The notes: a model not told the origin generated them from the sequence alone. 64,000 bases of DNA from Nematostella vectensis (GCF_932526225.1 NC_064038.1:18339075-18403074); one strand, 5' to 3'; counted from the first letter of the stretch, positions 1-8,294 are shown. Numbers and translations: made by a program.

Positions 1-15
1 CGTGTGCTGTAGGCA
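1..15 (+). rRNA. 5S rRNA gene, 3' end only (cut by window edge)
   Basis: The first 14 bases, CGTGTGCTGTAGGC, are the 3' strand of helices I and V of a 5S gene whose start would lie at -103. A T-run follows at 21-25. The copy is cut by the window edge, not broken in the genome as far as can be seen. Confidence 0.9.
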
Positions 16-50
16 TTTCCTTTTTGTCATCGAAGTACTCACAGGACTGT

Positions 51-57
51 TATATAA
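51..57 (+). promoter_or_regulatory. TATA-like box of unit 0 (-32 to -26)
   Basis: TATATAA lies 32 to 26 bases before the inferred transcription start at 83. The same box recurs at this distance in nearly every unit. The base at -1 is C in every unit I read. An upstream TATA and a C at -1 are known additions to the internal promoter in several insect and fungal 5S genes; a role here is inferred. A conserved stretch, GTACTCACAGGACTG, lies directly upstream and varies mainly at one base (CTCAC, CTGAC or CTAAC) by class. Confidence 0.75.
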
Positions 58-82
58 TAGATAGATCTCACACAGTTCTATC

Positions 83-110
83 GTCTACGGCCATACCACT
101 TAGAAAGCAC

Positions 111-141
<31 letters not shown>

Positions 142-201
142 AGTAGGGCGCGGTAAGTACTTGGATGGGTGACCGCTTCGGAATACCGTGTGCTGTAGAC
201 A
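83..201 (+). rRNA. 5S rRNA gene, class 1c (first complete copy)
   Basis: 5S rRNA of the large ribosomal subunit, transcribed by RNA polymerase III with TFIIIA. The copy starts GTCTACGGCCATACCAC and ends GTAGAC, so bases 1-6 pair with 113-118 as helix I. Its length and numbering match vertebrate 5S RNA. Against the array's canonical gene it has the class 1 set: G19T (CTTAG), T73A (GGTAAG), C95T and G97C (GCTTCGG). It also has G117A, which restores a U2-A117 pair. G19T leaves a U-C mismatch in helix II, and G97C one in helix IV. The 1c label marks the spacer variant ATCTCACAC just upstream. Start and end are set by helix I pairing and the -1 C; the mature 3' end could be 1-2 nt off. The same 1c spacer recurs before genes at 7523, 18497, 19799, 25193, 26495, 28541 and 35981. 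Confidence 0.93.
132..179 (+). promoter_or_regulatory. Internal control region of unit 0 (box A, IE, box C)
   Basis: Using the vertebrate numbering, which fits this gene without gaps, box A is gene bases 50-64 (132-146), the intermediate element 67-72 (149-154) and box C 80-97 (162-179). TFIIIA binds this region in characterised 5S genes. Box C carries the conserved TTGGATGGGTGACCGC. In class 1 genes its end reads TTCGG instead of CTGGG. The placement is by homology, not by experiment. Confidence 0.75.
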
Positions 202-268
202 TTTCCTTTTTGTTACCAAAGTACTCACAGGACTGTTATATAAAATCTATTTCTTACACAGTTCTGTC
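202..268 (+). other. Typical intergenic spacer (unit 1)
   Basis: This 67-bp spacer shows the plan used throughout: a 3' trailer TTTCC, a T5 run, a class-specific stretch (here TTACCAAAG), the conserved GTACTCACAGGACTG, a TATA box, an AT-rich class-specific stretch (here AAATCTATTTC) and ACAGTTCTGTC up to -1. Other classes keep the same length with substitutions only. A spacer this short leaves little room for anything beyond a core promoter and terminator. Confidence 0.85.
207..211 (+). terminator. Pol III terminator (T5) after unit 0
   Basis: TTTTT begins 124 bases after the gene start, about 5 nt past the mature 3' end. Pol III stops at runs of four or more T, so the primary transcript would be about 125-129 nt and need 3' trimming, as known for insect 5S precursors. 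The run recurs at gene start +124 in almost all units; the exceptions are listed separately. Confidence 0.8.
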
Positions 269-387
269 GTCTACGGCCATACCACTGAGAAAGCACCGGT
301 TCTCGTCCGATCACCGTAGTTAAGCTCAGTAGGGCACGGTTAGTACTTGGATGGGTGACCGCCTGGGAATACCGTGTGCTGTAGGCA
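269..387 (+). rRNA. 5S rRNA gene, class 2
   Basis: A complete 5S gene with the class 2 set: A49T (CCGTAG) and G68A (GGGCACGG). G68A turns the G68-U107 wobble of helix V into an A-U pair, so folding should not suffer. A49T changes one of the two adenines next to helix III, a usually conserved spot at the edge of box A. The spacer reads TTACCAAAG and AAATCTATTTC. Many class 2 copies also read GGATGTG instead of GGATGGG (G86T, helix IV), for example the genes at 1385, 2873, 8825, 56254 and 63694. Class 2 usually follows class 1 and precedes class 3. Confidence 0.9.
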
Positions 388-668
388 TTTCCTTTTTGTT
401 ATCGAGGTACTCACAGGACTGTTATATAATAGATAGATCTTAAACAGTTCTGTCGTCTACGACCATACCACTGAGAAAGCACAGGTTCTCGTCCGATCAC
501 CGAAGTTAAGCTCAGTAGGGCGCGGTTAGTACTTGGATGGGTGACCGCCTGGGAATACCGTGTGCTGTAGGCATTTCCTTTTTGTCATCGAAGTACTCAC
601 AGGACTGTTATATAATATATATTTCTTACACAGTTCTGTCGTCTACGGCCATACCACTGATAAAGCAC

Positions 669-699
<31 letters not shown>

Positions 700-826
700 A
701 GTAGGGCGCGGTTAGTACTTGGATGGGTGACCGCCTGGGAATACCGTGTGCTGTAGGCATTTCCTTTTTGTCATCGAAGTACTCACAGGACTGTTATATA
801 ATAGATAGATCTTACACAGTTCTATC

Positions 827-854
827 GTCTACGGCCATACCACTTAGAAAGCAC

Positions 855-885
<31 letters not shown>

Positions 886-945
886 AGTAGGGCGCGGTAA
901 GTACTTGGATGGGTGACCGCTTCGGAATACCGTGTGCTGTAGGCA
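827..945 (+). rRNA. 5S rRNA gene, class 1
   Basis: A clean example of the commonest variant class: spacer TCATCGAAG with AGATCTTACAC and TATC at -4 to -1, then a gene with CTTAG, GGTAAG and GCTTCGG. The three gene changes nearly always travel together, although hybrids (2/1, 5/1) carry GGTAAG and TTCGG with an ordinary CTGAG. Roughly a third of all genes carry TTCGG by my reading. This makes it a major expressed-sequence candidate rather than an odd pseudogene, unless it is silenced. Confidence 0.9.
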
Positions 946-1012
946 TTTCCTTTTTGTTACCAAAGTACTCACAGGACTGTTATATAAAATCTATTTCTTA
1001 CACAGTTCTGTC

Positions 1013-1040
1013 GTCTACGGCCATACCACTGAGAAAGCAC

Positions 1041-1071
<31 letters not shown>

Positions 1072-1131
1072 AGTAGGGCGCGGTAAGTACTTGGATGGGT
1101 GACCGCTTCGGAATACCGTGTGCTGTAGGCA
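1013..1131 (+). rRNA. 5S rRNA gene, hybrid 2/1
   Basis: This copy has the class 2 spacer (TTACCAAAG, AAATCTATTTC). Its gene has CTGAG and CCGAAG in the first half and the class 1 GGTAAG and GCTTCGG in the second half. The mix suggests an exchange inside the gene. Similar hybrids start at 3989, 8453, 29471, 32447, 36911 and 55324. The gene should fold better than full class 1, because the helix II mismatch at base 19 is absent. Confidence 0.87.
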
Positions 1132-1226
1132 TTTCCTTTTTGTCATCGAAGTACTCACAGGACTGTTATATAATAGATAGATCTTACACAGTTCTATCGT
1201 CTACGGCCATACCACTTAGAAAGCAC

Positions 1227-1257
<31 letters not shown>

Positions 1258-1598
1258 AGTAGGGCGCGGTAAGTACTTGGATGGGTGACCGCTTCGGAAT
1301 ACCGTGTGCTGTAGGCATTTCCTTTTTGTTACCAAAGTACTCACAGGACTGTTATATAAAATCTATTTCTTACACAGTTCTGTCGTCTACGGCCATACCA
1401 CTGAGAAAGCACCGGTTCTCGTCCGATCACCGTAGTTAAGCTCAGTAGGGCACGGTTAGTACTTGGATGTGTGACCGCCTGGGAATACCGTGTGCTGTAG
1501 GCATTTCCTTTTTGTTATCGAGGTACTCACAGGACTGTTATATAATAGATAGATCTTAAACAGTTCTGTCGTCTACGACCATACCACTGAGAAAGCAC

Positions 1599-1629
<31 letters not shown>

Positions 1630-1784
1630 AGTAGGGCGCGGTTAGTACTTGGATGGGTGACCGCCTGAGAATACCGTGTGCTGTAGGCATTTCCTTTTTG
1701 TCATCGAAGTACTCACAGGACTGTTATATAATAGATAGATCTTACACAGTTCTATCGTCTACGGCCATACCACTTAGAAAGCAC

Positions 1785-1815
<31 letters not shown>

Positions 1816-1942
1816 ATTAGGGCGCGGTAAGTACTTTGATGGGTGACCGCTTCGGAATACCGTGTGCTGTAGGCATTTCCTTTTTGTTATCGAGGTACTG
1901 ACAGGACTGTTATATAATAGATAGATGTTACACAGTTCTATC

Positions 1943-2061
1943 GTTTACGGCCATACCACTGAGAAAGCACCAGTTCTCGTCCGATCACAGAACTTAAAGT
2001 CAGTATGGCACGGTTAGTACTTGGATGGGTGACCGCCTGGGAATACCGTGTGCTGTAGGCA
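1943..2061 (+). pseudogene. Diverged 5S copy, class 4 (GGATGGG form)
   Basis: This copy carries the class 4 changes C3T, G30A, C47A, G51C, G56A, C57G and G68A, plus G64T (AGTATGG), but keeps GGATGGG. C57G opposite G21 and A30 opposite A47 break helices II and III, and bases 51, 56 and 57 lie in box A. It is therefore probably poorly transcribed or not assembled into ribosomes; this is inference. The spacer is the class 4 type, with CTGAC and AGATGTTACAC. The same GGATGGG form is at 9383, 14219, 30401, 37841 and 42119. Confidence 0.7.
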
Positions 2062-2128
2062 TTTCCTTTTTGTCATCGAAGTACTCACAGGACTGTTATA
2101 TAATATATATTTCTTACACAGTTCTGTC

Positions 2129-2156
2129 GTCTACGGCCATACCACTTAGAAAGCAC

Positions 2157-2187
<31 letters not shown>

Positions 2188-2247
2188 AGTAGGGCGCGGT
2201 AAGTACTTGGATGGGTGACCGCTTCGGAATACCGTGTGCTGTAGGCA
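2129..2247 (+). rRNA. 5S rRNA gene, hybrid 5/1
   Basis: The class 5 spacer (TCATCG, TATATATTTC, TGTC) is joined to a full class 1 gene (CTTAG, GGTAAG, GCTTCGG). This hybrid regularly follows class 4 or class 6 and precedes class 2 or class 4, so it is a stable member of the higher-order repeats and not a one-off. Other copies start at 9569, 12917, 15521, 57370, 60532, 61276 and 62950. Forms with CTGAG instead of CTTAG start at 5663, 6221, 16823, 46955, 47699 and 51046. Confidence 0.87.
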
Positions 2248-2714
2248 TTTCCTTTTTGTTACCAAAGTACTCACAGGACTGTTATATAAAATCTATTTCT
2301 TACACAGTTCTGTCGTCTACGGCCATACCACTGAGAAAGCACCGGTTCTCGTCCGATCACCGTAGTTAAGCTCAGTAGGGCACGGTTAGTACTTGGATGG
2401 GTGACCGCCTGGGAATACCGTGTGCTGTAGGCATTTCCTTTTTGTTATCGAGGTACTCACAGGACTGTTATATAATAGATAGATCTTAAACAGTTCTGTC
2501 GTCTACGACCATACCACTGAGAAAGCACCGGTTTTCGTCCGATCACCGAAGTTAAGCTCAGTAGGGCGCGGTTAGTACTTGGATGGGTGACCGCCTGGGA
2601 ATACCGTGTGCTGTAGGCATTTCCTTTTTGTCATCGAAGTACTCACAGGACTGTTATATAATAGATAGATCTTACACAGTTCTATCGTCTACGGCCATAC
2701 CACTTAGAAAGCAC

Positions 2715-2745
<31 letters not shown>

Positions 2746-3058
2746 AGTAGTGCGCGGTAAGTACTTGGATGGGTGACCGCTTCGGAATACCGTGTGCTGT
2801 AGGCATTTCCTTTTTGTTACCAAAGTACTCACAGGACTGTTATATAAAATCTATTTCTTACACAGTTCTGTCGTCTACGGCCATACCACTGAGAAAGCAC
2901 CGGTTCTCGTTCGATCACCGTAGTTAAGCTCAGTAGGGCACGGTTAGTACTTGGATGTGTGACCGCCTGGGAATACCGTGTGCTGTAGGCATTTCCTTTT
3001 TGTTATCGAGGTACTCACAGGACTGTTATATAATAGATAGATCTTAAACAGTTCTGTC

Positions 3059-3086
3059 GTCTACGACCATACCACTGAGAAAGCAC

Positions 3087-3117
<31 letters not shown>

Positions 3118-3177
3118 AGTAGGGCGCGGTTAGTACTTGGATGGGTGACCGCCTGGGAATACCGTGTGCTGTAGGCA
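3059..3177 (+). rRNA. 5S rRNA gene, class 3
   Basis: The gene is canonical except for G8A (CTACGACC), which places A8 opposite C111 near the end of helix I. The spacer reads TTATCGAGG, then AGATCTTAAAC and TGTC. Box A, IE and box C match the canonical gene, so this class should be active. It normally follows class 2, making the 1-2-3 trimer. A sub-form with C29A (CACAGG) follows class 1c then 2 at 455, 7895, 18869, 25565, 28913 and 36353. Confidence 0.9.
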
Positions 3178-3272
3178 TTTCCTTTTTGTCATCGAAGTAC
3201 TCACAGGACTGTTATATAATAGATAGATCTTACACAGTTCTATCGTCTACGGCCATACCACTTAGAAAGCAC

Positions 3273-3303
<31 letters not shown>

Positions 3304-3368
3304 ATTAGGGCGCGGTAAGTACTTGGATGGGTGACCGCTTCGGAATACCGTGTGCTGTAGGCATTTCC

Positions 3369-3373
3369 GTTTT
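3369..3373 (+). terminator. Shortened T-run (GTTTT) after gene 3245
   Basis: The usual T5 reads GTTTT, leaving four T, the lower limit for Pol III termination. The same change is at 31827-31831 in the duplicated segment. Confidence 0.7.
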
Positions 3374-3430
3374 GTTATCGAGGTACTGACAGGACTGTTA
3401 TATAATAGATAGATGTTACACAGTTCTATC

Positions 3431-3458
3431 GTTTACGGCCATACCACTGAGAAAGCAC

Positions 3459-3489
<31 letters not shown>

Positions 3490-3549
3490 AGTAGGGCGCG
3501 GTTAGTACTTGGATGGGTGACCGCCTGGGAATACCGTGTGCTGTAGGCA
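3431..3549 (+). rRNA. 5S rRNA gene, hybrid 4/5 (class 4 leader, canonical body)
   Basis: The spacer and the first gene bases are class 4 (CTGAC, GATGTTACAC, GTTTACGG), but from about base 30 on the gene is canonical (CACCGG, CCGAAG, GCGCGG, CCTGGG). The switch lies between gene bases 4 and 30. Either conversion repaired a class 4 copy or an exchange placed a canonical body behind its promoter. The only gene change is C3T, which gives a U-G pair in helix I. The same hybrid is at 10871, 31889 and 39329. Confidence 0.85.
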
Positions 3550-3644
3550 TTTCCTTTTTGTCATCGAAGTACTCACAGGACTGTTATATAATATATATTT
3601 CTTACACAGTTCTGTCTTCTACGGCCATACCACTGAGAAAGCAC

Positions 3645-3675
<31 letters not shown>

Positions 3676-3830
3676 AGTAGGGCGCGGTTAGTACTTGGAT
3701 GGGTGACCGCCTGGGAATACCGTGTGCTGTAGGCATTTCCTTTTTGTCATCGAAGTACTCACAGGACTGTTATATAATAGATAGATCTTACACAGTTCTA
3801 TCGTCTACGGCCATACCACTTAGAAAGCAC

Positions 3831-3861
<31 letters not shown>

Positions 3862-4016
3862 AGTAGGGCGCGGTAAGTACTTGGATGGGTGACCGCTTCG
3901 GAATACCGTGTGCTGTAGGCATTTCCTTTTTGTTACCAAAGTACTCACAGGACTGTTATATAAAATCTATTTCTTACACAGTTCTGTCGTCTACGGCCAT
4001 ACCACTGAGAAAGCAC

Positions 4017-4047
<31 letters not shown>

Positions 4048-4388
4048 AGTAGGGCGCGGTAAGTACTTGGATGGGTGACCGCTTCGGAATACCGTGTGCT
4101 GTAGACATTTCCTTTTTGTTACCAAAGTACTCACAGGACTGTTATATAAAATCTATTTCTTACACAGTTCTGTCGTCTACGGCCATACCACTGAGAAAGC
4201 ACCGGTTCTCGTCCGATCACCGTAGTTAAGCTCAGTAGGGCACGGTTAGTACTTGGATGGGTGACCGCCTGGGAATACCGTGTGCTGTAGGCATTTCCTT
4301 TTTGTTATCGAGGTACTCACAGGACTGTTATATAATAGATAGATCTTAAACAGTTCTGTCGTCTACGACCATACCACTAAGAAAGCAC

Positions 4389-4419
<31 letters not shown>

Positions 4420-4574
4420 AGTAGGGCGCGGTTAGTACTTGGATGGGTGACCGCCTGGGAATACCGTGTGCTGTAGGCATTTCCTTTTTGTCATCGAAGT
4501 ACTCACAGGACTGTTATATAATAGATAGATCTTACACAGTTCTATCGTCTACGGCCATACCACTTAGAAAGCAC

Positions 4575-4605
<31 letters not shown>

Positions 4606-4946
4606 AGTAGGGCGCGGTAAGTACTTGGATGGGTGACCGCTTCGGAATACCGTGTGCTGTAGGCATTTCCTTTTTGTTACCAAAGTACTCACAGGACTGT
4701 TATATAAAATCTATTTCTTACACAGTTCTGTCGTCTACGGCCATACCACTGAGAAAGCACCGGTTCTCGTCCGATCACCGTAGTTAAGCTCAGTAGGGCA
4801 CGGTTAGTACTTGGATGTGTTACCGCCTGGGAATACCGTGTGCTGTAGGCATTTCCTTTTTGTTATCGAGGTACTCACAGGACTGTTATATAATAGATAG
4901 ATCTTAAACAGTTCTGTCGTCTACGACCATACCACTGAGAAAGCAC

Positions 4947-4977
<31 letters not shown>

Positions 4978-5104
4978 AGTAGGGCGCGGTTAGTACTTGG
5001 ATGGGTGACCGCTTCGGAATACCGTGTGGTGTAGGCATTTCCTTTTTGTTATCGAGGTACTGACAGGACTGTTATATAATAGATAGATGTTACACAGTTC
5101 TATC

Positions 5105-5223
5105 GTTTACGGCCATACCACTGAGAAAGCACCAGTTCTCGTCCGATCACAGAACTTAAAGTCAGTAGGGCACGGTTAGTACTTGGACGGGTGACCGCCT
5201 GGGAATACCGTGTGCTGTAGGCA
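5105..5223 (+). pseudogene. Diverged 5S copy, class 4 (full set)
   Basis: This gene has C3T, G30A, C47A, G51C, G56A, C57G, G68A and T84C (GGACGGG). G68A and T84C keep or improve pairing (A68-U107, C84-G93). C57G and the A30/A47 pair do not, and three changes hit box A. The class is either a 5S pseudogene lineage kept by homogenisation or a variant 5S with a special use; the first is likelier. I count 33 class 4 genes, at 1943, 5105, 5849, 6407, 9383, 14219, 14777, 16265, 17009, 19985, 20729, 23891, 26681, 27425, 30401, 33563, 34307, 34865, 37841, 42119, 42677, 44165, 44909, 45653, 46397, 47141, 47885, 51232, 53278, 56812, 58672, 59974 and 62392. Confidence 0.72.
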
Positions 5224-5476
5224 TTTCCTTTTTGTTATCGAGGTACTCACAGGACTGTTATATAATAGATAGATCTTAAACAGTTCTATCGTCTACGGCC
5301 ATACCACTGAGAAAGCACCGGTTCTCGTCCGATCATCGAAGTTAAGCTCAGTAGGGCGCGGTTAGTACTTGGATGGGTGACAGCCTGGGAATACCGTGTG
5401 CTGTAGGCATTTACTTTTTGTTTTCGAAGTACTAACAGGACTGTTATATAATAGATAGATCTTACACAGTTCTATC

Positions 5477-5504
5477 GTCTACGGCCATACCCCTAAAAAA
5501 GCAC

Positions 5505-5535
<31 letters not shown>

Positions 5536-5595
5536 AGTAGGGCGCGGTTAGTACTTGGATGGGTGACCGCCTGGGAATACCGTGTGCTGTAGGCA
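5477..5595 (+). rRNA. 5S rRNA gene, class 6 with extra helix II changes
   Basis: The class 6 spacer (ACTTTTTGTTTTCG, then CTAAC) precedes a gene reading ATACCCCTAAAAAAG where others read ATACCACTGAGAAAG. Three changes in a short stretch disrupt the 5' strand of helix II, while the 3' strand CTCAG is unchanged. The internal promoter is intact, so it may be transcribed into a poorly folding RNA. The same gene sits at 33935 in the duplicated segment. Confidence 0.75.
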
Positions 5596-5690
5596 TTTCC
5601 TTTTTGTCATCGAAGTACTCACAGGACTGTTATATAATATATATTTCTTACACAGTTCTGTCGTCTACGGCCATACCACTGAGAAAGCAC

Positions 5691-5721
<31 letters not shown>

Positions 5722-6034
5722 AGTAGGGCGCGGTAAGTACTTGGATGGGTGACCGCTTCGGAATACCGTGTGCTGTTGGCATTTCCTTTTTGTTATCGAG
5801 GTACTGACAGTACTGTTATATAATAGATAGATGTTACACAGTCCTATCGTTTACGGCCATACCACTGAGAAAGCACCAGTTCTCGTCCGATCACAGAACT
5901 TAAAGTCAGTAGGGCACGGTTAGTACTTGGACGGGTGACCGCCTGGGAATACCGTGTGCTGTAGGCATTTCCTTTTTGTTATCGAGGTACTCACAGGACT
6001 GTTATATAATAGATAGATCTTAAACTGTTCTAAC

Positions 6035-6062
6035 GTCTACGGCCATACCACTGAGAAAGCAC

Positions 6063-6093
<31 letters not shown>

Positions 6094-6153
6094 AGTAGGG
6101 CGCGGTTAGTACTTGGATAGGTGACCGCCTGGGAATACCGTGTGCTGTAGGCA
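6035..6153 (+). rRNA. 5S rRNA gene, class 7
   Basis: The spacer ends CTTAAACTGTTCTAAC instead of CAGTTCTRTC, so -3 to -1 read AAC. The gene is canonical except GGATAGG (G86A) in helix IV and box C. Class 7 always directly follows a class 4 copy. Other genes of this class are at 20171, 24077, 26867 and 27611 (CTCTTCTAAC form) and 34493, 45839, 47327, 48071, 51418 and 53464 (CTGTTCTAAC form). G86A is absent at 45839, 47327 and 48071. Confidence 0.85.
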
Positions 6154-6248
6154 TTTCCTTTTTGTCATCGAAGTACTCACAGGACTGTTATATAATATAT
6201 ATTTCTTACACAGTTCTGTCGTCTACGGCCATACCACTGAGAAAGCAC

Positions 6249-6279
<31 letters not shown>

Positions 6280-6560
6280 AGTAGGGCGCGGTAAGTACTT
6301 GGATGGGTGACCGCTTCGGAATACCGTGTGCTGTAGGCATTTCCTTTTTGTTATCGAGTTACTGACAGGACTGTTATATAATAGATAGATGTTACACAGT
6401 TCTATCGTTTACGGCCATACCACTGAGAAAGCACCAGTTCTCGTCCGATCACAGAACTTAAAGTCAGTAGGGCACGGTTAGTACTTGGACGGGTGACCGC
6501 CTGGGAATACCGTGTGCTGTAGGCATTTCCTTTTTGTTATCGAGGTACTCACAGGACTGT

Positions 6561-6567
6561 TAAATAA
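6561..6567 (+). promoter_or_regulatory. Altered TATA box (TAAATAA) of gene 6593
   Basis: The usual TATATAA at -32 to -26 reads TAAATAA here and at 35019-35025, its copy in the duplicated segment. It remains AT-rich and may still work. Confidence 0.6.
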
Positions 6568-6620
6568 TAGATAGATCTTAAACAGTTCTATCGTCTACGG
6601 CCATACCACTGAGAAAGCAC

Positions 6621-6651
<31 letters not shown>

Positions 6652-6778
6652 AGTAGGGCGCGGTTAGTACTTGGATGGGTGACAGCCTGGGAATACCGTG
6701 TGCTGTAGGCATTTACTTTTTGTTTTCGAAGTACTAACAGGACTGTTATATAATAGATAGATCTTACACAGTTCTATC

Positions 6779-6806
6779 GTCTACGGCCATACCACTGAAA
6801 AAGCAC

Positions 6807-6837
<31 letters not shown>

Positions 6838-6897
6838 AGTAGGGCGCGGTTAGTACTTGGATGGGTGACCGCCTGGGAATACCGTGTGCTGTAGGCA
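6779..6897 (+). rRNA. 5S rRNA gene, class 6
   Basis: This spacer has two T-tracts in its first 14 bases (ACTTTTTGTTTTCG) and reads CTAAC in the conserved upstream stretch. The gene is canonical except G21A (CTGAAAAAG), which puts A21 opposite C57 at the end of helix II. Several class 6 units have an ordinary CTGAG instead, for example the genes at 12731, 15335, 57184, 60346, 61090 and 62764. Class 6 nearly always follows 3p or 7 and precedes a class 5 spacer. The double T-tract should make termination of the preceding gene very efficient. Confidence 0.87.
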
Positions 6898-6964
6898 TTT
6901 CCTTTTTGTCATCGAAGTACTCACAGGACTGTTATATAATATATATTTCTTACACAGTTCTGTC

Positions 6965-7083
6965 GTCTACGGCCATACCACTGAGAAAGCACCGGATCTC
7001 GTCCGATCACCGTAGTTAACCTCATTAGGGCACGGTTAGTACTTGGATGGGTGACCGCCTGAGAATACCGTGTGCTGTAGGCA
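6965..7083 (+). rRNA. 5S rRNA gene, class 8a
   Basis: This gene has CCGTAG, TTAACCTCATTAG (G56C, G61T), GCACGG and CCTGAG (G98A). G61T opposite C17 opens helix II. In this copy CACCGGATC also shows a T-to-A change. Genes with the same core follow a class 2 spacer at 17939, 24635, 51790 and 54022, and a class 5 spacer here and at 35423. It is always followed by 8b, so the pair moves as a 372-bp dimer. Box A changes make reduced activity possible. Confidence 0.8.
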
Positions 7084-7150
7084 TTTTCTTTTTGTTATCG
7101 TGGTACTCACAGGACCGTTATATAATAGATAGATCTTACACAGTTCTATC

Positions 7151-7269
7151 GTCTACGGCCATACCACTGAGAAAGCACCAGTTCTCGTCTGATCACCGAA
7201 GTTAAGCTAAGTAGGGCGCGGTTAGTACTTGGATGGGTGACCGCCTGGGAATACCGTGTGCTGTAGGCA
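7151..7269 (+). rRNA. 5S rRNA gene, class 8b
   Basis: The spacer is distinctive: ATTTTCTTTTTG, TTATCGTGG and AGGACCG just before the TATA box. The gene reads CACCAGTTCTCGTCTGATC (G30A, C40T) and is otherwise canonical, with AAGCTAAG here (C59A). A30 opposite C47 weakens helix III. The same gene body occurs behind a class 2 spacer at 19427 and 26123. Other 8b genes are at 18125, 24821, 35609, 51976 and 54208; the last two lack the GGACCG change. Confidence 0.8.
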
Positions 7270-7336
7270 TTTCCTTTTTGTCATCGAAGTACTCACAGGA
7301 CTGTTATATAATATATATTTCTTACACAGTTCTGTC

Positions 7337-7364
7337 GTCTACGGCCATACCACTGAGAAAGCAC

Positions 7365-7395
<31 letters not shown>

Positions 7396-7455
7396 AGTAG
7401 GGCGCGGTTAGTACTTGGATGGGTGACCGCCTGGGAATACCGTGTGCTGTAGGCA
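7337..7455 (+). rRNA. 5S rRNA gene, class 5 (canonical gene)
   Basis: This is the best example of the array's consensus gene: CTACGGCC, CTGAG pairing with CTCAG in helix II, CACCGG pairing with CCG in helix III, GCGCGGTTAG, and TTGGATGGGTGACCGC followed by CTGGG. All five helices expected of 5S RNA form without mismatch by hand pairing. The spacer carries TATATATTTC after the TATA box and TGTC at -4 to -1. I use it as the reference for all base changes given here. Its core matches invertebrate animal 5S RNA better than vertebrate, plant or bacterial 5S RNA. Confidence 0.94.
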
Positions 7456-7550
7456 TTTCCTTTTTGTCATCGAAGTACTCACAGGACTGTTATATAATAG
7501 ATAGATCTCACACAGTTCTATCGTCTACTGCCATACCACTTAGAAAGCAC

Positions 7551-7581
<31 letters not shown>

Positions 7582-8294
7582 AGTAGGGCGCGGTAAGTAC
7601 TTGGATGGGTGACCGCTTCGGAATACCGTGTGCTGTAGACATTTCCTTTTTGTTACCAAAGTACTCACAGGACTGTTATATAAAATCTATTTCTTACACA
7701 GTTCTGTCGTCTACGGCCATACCACTGAGAAAGCACCGGTTCTCGTCCGATCACCGTAGTTAAGCTCAGTAGGGCACGGTTAGTACTTGGATGGGTGACC
7801 GCCTGGGAATACCGTGTGCTGTAGGCATTTCCTTTTTGTTATCGAGGTACTCACAGGACTGTTATATAATAGATAGATCTTAAACAGTTCTGTCGTCTAC
7901 GACCATACCACTGAGAAAGCACAGGTTCTCGTCCGATCACCGAAGTTAAGCTCAGTAGGGCGCGGTTAGTACTTGGATGGGTGACCGCCTGGGAATACCG
8001 TGTGCTGTAGGCATTTCCTTTTTGTCATCGAAGTACTCACAGGACTGTTATATAATATATATTTCTTACACAGTTCTGTCGTCTACGGCCATACCACTGA
8101 GAAAGCACCGGTTCTCGTCCCATCACCGAAGTTAAGCTCAGTAGGGCGCGGTTAGTACTTGGATGGGTGACCGCCTGGGAATACCGTGTGCTGTAGGCAT
8201 TTCCTTTTTGTCATCGAAGTACTCACAGGACTGTTATATAATAGATAGATCTTACACAGTTCTATCGTCTACGGCCATACCACTTAGAAAGCAC

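Larger units (their letters stand above)
15..7454 (+). repeat. Array block I: units 0-39 (40 units)
   Basis: Unit order by class from gene 83: 1c, 2, 3, 5, 1, 2/1, 1, 2, 3, 1; 4, 5/1, 2, 3, 1, 2, 3, 1, 4/5, 5; 1, 2/1, 2, 3, 1, 2, 3, 4, 3p, 6; 5/1, 4, 7, 5/1, 4, 3p, 6, 5/8a, 8b, 5. Single-unit marks include GTTTTCG at gene 2501, AGTAGTGCG at 2687, TCGTTCG at 2873, GTCTTCT at 3617, CTAAGAAAG at 4361 and GTCCTATC just before 5849. From gene 83 to about 4733 the order matches block II. Confidence 0.85.

Noticed and set aside
5601-5660. TATATATA stretch as a microsatellite
   Set aside because: It is the fixed class 5 spacer variant, the same in all class 5 units, with no length change.
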